A stretch of 64,000 bases of DNA from Glycine soja (Eukaryota > Streptophyta > Magnoliopsida > Fabales > Fabaceae): positions 6,078,501 to 6,142,500 of the forward strand of contig NC_041005.1 of assembly GCF_004193775.1 (NCBI RefSeq), written 5' to 3'. Of this stretch, positions 58,487 through 64,000 are shown one piece after another. Within the stretch, counting starts at the first letter, position 1, and the number at the start of each line of letters is the position of its first letter. Under the pieces are notes generated by a model, which searched no databases, was not told the origin of the DNA, and saw only the letters and a list, made by a program, of their open reading frames with translations. The translations under genes and the position numbers were made by a program.

Positions 58487-60584
58487 ATGGCCGTCACCGT
58501 GAAACTAATGGCTCTCACTGTTTCCTTCTTCGGCCTTTTGTCTTTCATTTTGGGAGTCATAGCCGAAAACAAAAAGGTAATGCAATCATTTATCCATGAG
58601 ATCTTTTTAAATTGAACTGTTAGTCTTTCTTTGATCAATTATAGATGGAGTACAAACATTGAGTGACATGATTTATAGTTAACTTGTTTCTTAAGTATGT
58701 GGTTAGGGTTCTGATCTTCAGGGTTAGAGGATGTAATTCCTTAAATAGATCGCGATAATCGGTATTTTAAATGATTAGTTGTTGATAGATTAATGCATGT
58801 TTGGATTAAAGTTGAGAGAATTCAAAAGCACTGTTAAAATTTGTTATTGTGCATTGGAATTTGCAAGATATCTAAGGTTTAAAAAAAAAACATATGTGAA
58901 CTGGATCATATGATAATTATGTGCTCATATATCAAATTTGTTGATTGGGCAAGATATTATGAAATTTGTTAGCGTGTGATGAAATAGAGCTGAAATTCTG
59001 AGTATTTTGCTTTGATAATATGATATAATTACAGCCTCCTGCTGGAACGCCTGTGTTTGGCAAGGATGGTGTCACATGCAAGTTCCCAGCTGATCCAACA
59101 GTTGCATTGGGGTATCTTTCTGTAATTTTTCTTATTGCTTCCACCGTGGTTGGATATCTCTCTCTGTTTTACCCTTACAAAGGGAAGACTGTTCCACAAG
59201 GAGTTCTCTTTAAAAGCACGACTTTTGCCGTATTCTTCAATGTTGCATTGTAAGTACTGTTTTCTTATCCCTTTCCTATGGTTAATTTTTCAATTGGAGT
59301 TGTGTCCCCCTTTCTTTTTCCTTGTTCATAGAAATAAAAGATAGATCCATTAACTCAGTAGCGGATTATTATAGAAGTATCCTCTGAGAGTAAAGTGCTG
59401 GACCCTGTTTTTCTCTGTTAATGATAAACATACTTCCCAGTTTGGTATGGATTGCAGTGAAAAAGAAAAGAAAAATAGAGTGAAAATGAGATGGAAGAGA
59501 AAAATGAATGTATATTGGGTATTTTCTGTTTTCCTCAATAAAAGGTTGTTACTATTCCATTGACAATTGAGCAGTTTTAGTAGTAATGTAACATGATTTC
59601 TCTAGGGTGGCTTATGCAATGAACCACTTGTTATTCTTCCTATTTTGGTTTCATGATTCATTGTGTACCCTCCAAATTAGTCATATTTTAAAAAGGAAAA
59701 AGATACTTGGACACCCAAAAGGTGTCTACTCCTAGAGACAGATGCCAATGGAGTGTTGTATTATATTGGTGCCCAAAAATCAGAACTCTTTTCATGATAA
59801 GTCTGTTTCAGTCAATGTAATGCAAAATACATGTTGGTTGCTGCCAGTAGTAATGTAGAATGCATCCACTACCTGACACTATAAATGGTATTAATTAATG
59901 GAGTTCACTATCTGAACATTAAAAAAAATAATACCATGTGACATCTGATACAATTATTTATATGTAATGTACCTCATTTTTTTTTTTACTTTTTCTATAT
60001 ACACGAATCTAAAAAGTACTCCCTAAAATGAAATCAGACAACATTTTTGTTGTCCTATTTTGAAGTTCGAATGAAACATTTTTGTATCTTCTGGGTAGTA
60101 CTTTATATCAAGCACCTGGCAGCCATGATATAAAAGATTGTGTACTGGATTGACTGTACTCTTGAATCTTTGTATTCTTGTGCACCCTACCTACCAATTT
60201 ATATTATATTATTAATTTTCTGCTATAGACATTTCCTTAATCTGTATATCTTGTAGTTCCCACTGAATGAATTTTCTTCATATAATTATGTATCTACTTA
60301 GGTTTTCAACTGGACTAGCTGCAACTATGCTGTTATGGCCAACAATCACTGAACACCTTCACCTTAAACGCAATGTGCATCTTGATCTCACATATACATG
60401 CCCCACTGCTAAAACTGGTCTCTTTGGAGGTGGTGCCTTTTTATCCCTTGATTCATCCCTCTTTTGGTTAGTTGCACTTCTGGTGGCTGACAATGCCCGG
60501 GAGGATTTTTTGGATGAAGACAAGGATGATAAGCTTGATGTTGAACTTCCCTCACTTGCTAATCATGCTGATATGGTCATATAG
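58487..60584 (+). CDS. DUF1218 four-helix membrane protein (195 aa)
   Basis: The exons 58487-58576, 59035-59249 and 60302-60584 join to 588 bp in frame. Four hydrophobic segments are visible: residues about 5-24 (LMALTVSFFGLLSFILGVIA), about 53-75 (ALGYLSVIFLIASTVVGYLS), about 86-110 (FAVFFNVALFSTGLAATMLL) and about 150-168 (SLFWLVALLVADNA). Conserved cysteines are present (VTCKFPAD, TYTCPTAKTG), and the C-terminal tail is acidic. The DUF1218 family includes MWL1/MWL2 (lignin modification) and VCC, with roles in secretory membranes. No specific function can be assigned to this clade. By position and length it looks like the counterpart of At4g31130. Confidence 0.93.
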
Positions 60585-60878
60585 CTGTGAATGTAAGTGT
60601 CTGAGTTGTGTTACTGAGAATAACGATAGAAAACATCGTATTGCATAGTTACTTTGTCCTTGTTTTCAAACGTGTTGATGAAATATGGAAGTAAATACTT
60701 TACATTTTGTTAACTTGTTATATTGAAATTGACTTCGGTTGGTTGTTATATTGAATTTGAAGAAGCGTCTCCAAATGTGCATCTAGCGTGAAAGGAAGGG
60801 TAAGTATTTCACTTTGGTTAATCTAACTTATGTTCTTCAAGTATTTAGTGAGTAAATTCATTTGTTACTGCTCATATT

Positions 60879-61510
60879 ATGCAGGGTTATCTCTGGAATT
60901 ATCCACCAAGTGATGTTGAAAGATGTATCTACATAGACAACGACAATAAAGTTGTAGTAGGACCTATACGAACTTTTAAAGTGCAATTACAGATTGGTTT
61001 TTCTCTTGAATTATTCGAGACATATGTTGCACATTTGTTTATACAAAATTTGATTTTTATTTCTACTTGGGACCAATTTGGTTATTCTTGTTTATTTGGA
61101 AATGATTAAATAGTGTTGATTTTTGTTTTTTAATTGATAATTTGTAAATATTTGTTGTTGATAATTCCTATAACGTAGTATTGCAACAAATATAATGGTG
61201 CAAGGCGTAAATTAAATGAGAAATCTGCCTCCTTATGGCATAAATATTTAGGCCATACCTCTAAGCAAACAAAAATAAACATTCATAAGCTTGTGTTAGA
61301 GAAAATTCTTGAACCCTTAAACTTATCACATTTTGAGAACTGCATTAAGTGTATTAAAGGAAAAAAAATAACGAAATTAGGTGGCCAAAGGGTTAAAAAT
61401 GTCTTAAATTAATGCAGATAGATATTTGTTTTTCCTTACCTACTCTGTTGGAGTGGAAAATAATGCTTTATTACTTTACTCAATAGTAGATAATTACCCA
61501 TACTTAGAGT
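60879..61510 (+). mobile_element. Ty1/copia polyprotein fragment (GAG-pre-integrase to integrase start)
   Basis: The first frame (60885-61108) reads PPSDVERCIYIDNDNKVVVG and SLELFETYVAHLF...DQFGYSCLFGND. This matches the copia region between protease and pre-integrase (RFIYVGDG..V.VEAIG.F; NLISVSYLDK.GY.CSFGN). A second frame from about 61205 gives LNEKSASLWHKYLGHTSKQT and FENCIKCIKGKKITKLGG, the gag-pre-integrase HHCC-type motif (LWHKRLGHIS...C..CIKGK). Stops separate the parts, so the copy is dead. No LTRs were identified. Confidence 0.75.
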
Positions 61511-61820
61511 CTGTTTGGCTTGACTTTTCTTAAAATAACTTGTTTAAGTTAAAGTTAGAAAAGAAAGAGCTTTAAAATTTAAGTTAAAAACTGTTTGGAT
61601 ATATTTTTATTATTCTTATAAGTCTCACATTTTACTTTTAATAAAATTTACTCACTATTTTATTATTTTTTAATATTTTTTTTGTCAATAAAAAATGCGT
61701 GTTAAAGGAATGGGTTGCAGTCTTATTCAAATATTAAATATATCTGAAGCATAAAATTAATACAACCTAGTTTCATTAAAATCACAAGCTGGGATATCTA
61801 TTTTCAAATTTTTTTTCTTT
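61511..61820. other. AT-rich spacer before PRMT5
   Basis: This is AT-rich sequence with no frame of interest. A poly-T run near 61675-61690 is the only marked feature. Confidence 0.5.
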
Positions 61821-61826
61821 CAGTTT

Positions 61827-61958
61827 TGGGCTTAGTTCCAGTGTTCAGAAACACCACAACTGATAGTTCCAAAAAAGCCCACTCATTGTACACCGAAACC
61901 CTAGTGTTTTGTTTGGTGGCCGTAGCTGCTTCTTCTACAAAACCCTACCAAAACCCTC
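61827..61958 (+). promoter_or_regulatory. PRMT5 promoter/leader with site II and telo-box cluster
   Basis: TGGGCT at 61827-61832 and AGCCCA (site II on the other strand) at 61876-61881 are followed by telo boxes: AAACCCTAG at 61896-61904, AAACCCTA at 61940-61947 and a variant AAACCCTC at 61951-61958. The cluster lies 100-235 bp before the ATG at 62061. Site II plus telo boxes is a known module of genes active in dividing cells and translation. Regulation is inferred from the motifs. Confidence 0.6.
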
Positions 61959-62060
61959 AACACCACTCTGTGAAGTGAACACACAGCATGCTCGAAATCG
62001 CTTGAGCTCACTATCGATATCACCCCAAACTCGACCACACTAATAGTTGAAGCAGCGAGA

Positions 62061-64000
62061 ATGCCTCTGGGAGAAAGAGCAGGGGATAAGAGCGAGTCTC
62101 GCTACTGCGGTGTAGAGACCGACTTCAACGATGACATGCCACACGTCCTCCATTTCAACCTTTATTCTGGAAGCTTCGATTTCGTTGTTGCTCCTCTGGT
62201 TTGTCTTCTTCACTTTTCTTTTTTAATTTTCACATATAAGTGAAGATTATGATGTTCGTGTTACATGTTTTATGTCATATGATTAGTGAAGTGAAATAAA
62301 GTAATTAATTTAAGGTGGCCAATTAGCCACTCACACTGCAACTTAATGTTGCTCCTTTTGTGTGTGATTGGTCAGTAAGCTCACCTAAACGAAATTTGCT
62401 CAAAGGGGCCTCTTACAGTGAAGCTGCTCCACAAGCGAGCATTTTTGGGGTTTCATTGTGGCTCTACCGAACTACATTTCACAACATATGCAAAATGTAA
62501 CGACAGTTTTCTTATGCCTTACCTTGTGAGGGTTAAAATATCCATCGTTTAGAGAAAAGTAAACTTTTATATTCATATTCACCATGTTTTGCTTAAAGAA
62601 GAACTTAGGTAGGGGGTTGTGCTTGTGCGTTGTGTTAGGTGTGTTTTGTTTACTCTTACGGTAGCCAATTAGCCAGTCATATAGCGGCTTGCTGCTGCAT
62701 TTTATGTATGTTTGGTCAGTAAGCATACCCAAAGTAACAATGTCTGATGCTTTACTTGTGAAGTTGTTTCAACGTGGTTTCACTCTGTAAGAGCTTTGTA
62801 GACTACACCGTTGAGACCTTGCATGTAATGAAATGAAGTTCCCTGGTAAAGTCCTGTGCCTGCCAAATTGGCTTAACTAGGGACTTTTTATTTTTTTGAT
62901 GGACAGTTTATTTTCTTTCATAGGATTTCTTTAGTATATGTAGTCTACTTTACTATTGGTGAAGTATAACTTTATTTTGCTGAGAAATGATCCTTTTGCT
63001 TATGTTGCTTCCTACTGCCTGTTGATTTTATGGTGCAATTCAGATGGATCATTCTTATCGGCCAAGTTTAGTGCAAAAGGATGCTTTGGGGTCTGGTGTT
63101 CTGCCATTTGCTGGGTCAGACTTGGTCTTGAGTCCATCCCAGTGGAGTAGTCATGTAGTGGGTACGAGTTATATTCGTCTTAAAATCATTTGATAGTGAA
63201 TTTTCTATTCTTTATTGATAGTCTTGTTGGATTCACAACTGTGTGAAAGTTCTCACATAGTTTATTGCATTTTATTCAGGAAAAATTAGCTCATGGATAG
63301 ATTTGGATTCAGAGGATGAAACCCTCAGGATAGATTCTGAAACCACTCTTAAACAAGAAATTGCTTGGGCTTCTCATCTCTCTTTACAGGTTTGCTTTGG
63401 TATAACCAAATTGAAGAAACTTCAAAGTTAAATTTTGTTGCTTAGATCAGTAGTTTTACTGATGTTAATTGGTTGGGTTTCAAACTTTGCTTTTTTTTTT
63501 TTGAAATTACAAAAATGCTTAATGTTCATTTTCCTTTGCAAATATTAACATGGTTTTTGTGCTTTTAGAAATTTGATTGATTATCTACTATATTATTATA
63601 ATTCCTCTAGCTAGGTTGCATGGATATGGTTATGGTACCTGCACTGTACCAGTATGAGTATGGATTGGAGTATGGCAATTTTTTCAAATTATGATATTGT
63701 GTGACTCTGTGTATTAGATCACATTTAATAATCATTTTCGGTTCAATTTTTTAAATGAAAAAATGTAAAAGAAAAAATGCATTTAGTGATATATTATGTA
63801 ATACTTTATCAAATTTTTTGCAGAAATAAAATTTGATAAATTTATCAATGATTTCCAAACCAATAAAATAAAAAACCTTTGCTGCATGGCACTGAAACAG
63901 AATAGTTTGCAACTCCCAAGTCATGGTCCTGGGAGATTTTTGTATTTCAGTATTCATATAGGACTAAGGAGTTGCTGCACGAATTTTCTGAATGCCTAAA
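62061..64000 (+). CDS. PRMT5: Protein arginine methyltransferase 5 (SKB1), 5' part; runs off the window
   Basis: The exons 62061-62198, 63044-63161 and 63280-63389 join in frame, with a GT donor at 63390. They give about 122 residues, starting [20 protein letters not shown] and including [35 protein letters not shown] and [20 protein letters not shown]. This is the N-terminal TIM-barrel region of plant PRMT5/SKB1 (At4g31120), which makes symmetric dimethylarginine on histones and Sm proteins in nucleus and cytosol. The next exon was not found before 64000, so intron 3 exceeds 600 bp. The catalytic Rossmann/beta-barrel part lies outside. The exon 1 donor is GTTTGT, which is weak but legitimate. 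Confidence 0.93.
62313..62813. repeat. Diverged direct repeat in PRMT5 intron 1
   Basis: GGTGGCCAATTAGCCACTCA at 62315 and GGTAGCCAATTAGCCAGTCA at 62659 begin two related segments. Both reach TTGGTCAGTAAGC about 55 bp later and continue with weaker similarity (GTGAAGCTG / GTGAAGTTG; GGTTTCATTGTG / GGTTTCACTCTG). The offset is about 345 bp. The origin may be a local duplication or two copies of an unnamed repeat. Confidence 0.65.

Noticed and set aside
63940..64000. Possible fourth PRMT5 exon (frame [13 protein letters not shown])
   Set aside because: The text does not match the PRMT5 protein expected after ...AWASHLSLQ, so it was not added to the gene model.
1..64000. CRISPR arrays, rRNA or tRNA genes
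   Set aside because: No regularly spaced repeats of CRISPR type, no rRNA-like sequence and no cloverleaf with paired A and B boxes were found. The only A/B-box pair (52210-52264) fits a SINE better.

Overview
The window looks like nuclear DNA of a dicot plant. It is AT-rich, its genes are split by GT/AG introns, and plant transposon debris lies between them. The gene set (a Shaker K+ channel of the AtKC1 type, plastid N-acetylglutamate kinase, DCAF1, a GH17/X8 glucanase, a DUF1218 membrane protein, PRMT5) fits a rosid. A papilionoid legume is my guess from sequence character, not a demonstrated fact.

Layout. 1-7.4 kb: repeats, a broken N-terminal exon of a MUT9-like (casein kinase I-type) kinase at 1832-2141, and the 3' part of a LINE at 3.8-5.15 kb. 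7.66-15.02 kb: a small coiled-coil protein gene (+) and a complete 13-exon KAT3/AtKC1-type potassium channel gene (-). They are convergent, with 137 bp between their stop codons. 16.4-27.9 kb: a gene graveyard. It holds seven exon relics of the C-terminus of a plant ZFYVE26/spastizin-like protein (-), and a 2.1-kb hAT-like element with an 8-bp target duplication that carries one clean exon of the PP2A scaffold A subunit. Long AT-rich stretches surround these. 28.4-34.5 kb: a DDR4-like DDT/WHIM chromatin-factor gene (+) with a reading-frame problem before its last exon, then a convergent, GC-rich, intronless N-acetylglutamate kinase gene (-). 35.2-38.0 kb: a 2.8-kb Mutator-like element with long inverted ends, a 9-bp candidate target duplication and only the N-terminal domain of a transposase.

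38.8-64 kb: a gene-dense block with DCAF1 (-, 14 exons, 1938 aa), a GPI-anchored endo-1,3-beta-glucanase (-, 2 exons), a DUF1218 protein (+, 3 exons) and the first three exons of PRMT5 (+, running off the window). From memory of the Arabidopsis map this is the same order as At4g31160, At4g31140, At4g31130 and At4g31120, lacking the endonuclease V gene (At4g31150). It is therefore probably an ancestral microsyntenic block.

The genes do not form one pathway. DCAF1, PRMT5 and DDR4 act in chromatin or protein turnover. The channel subunit acts in K+ uptake, and NAGK in plastid arginine synthesis. For every intact spliced gene I summed the exon lengths, and each total is divisible by three with matching phases. 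No CRISPR array, prokaryote-type operon or clearly new biological system was seen. The strongest unusual observations are the hAT-borne PP2A exon, the decayed ZFYVE26-like tail, the DDR4 frame break and the duplicated DDR4/NAGK 3' flank.
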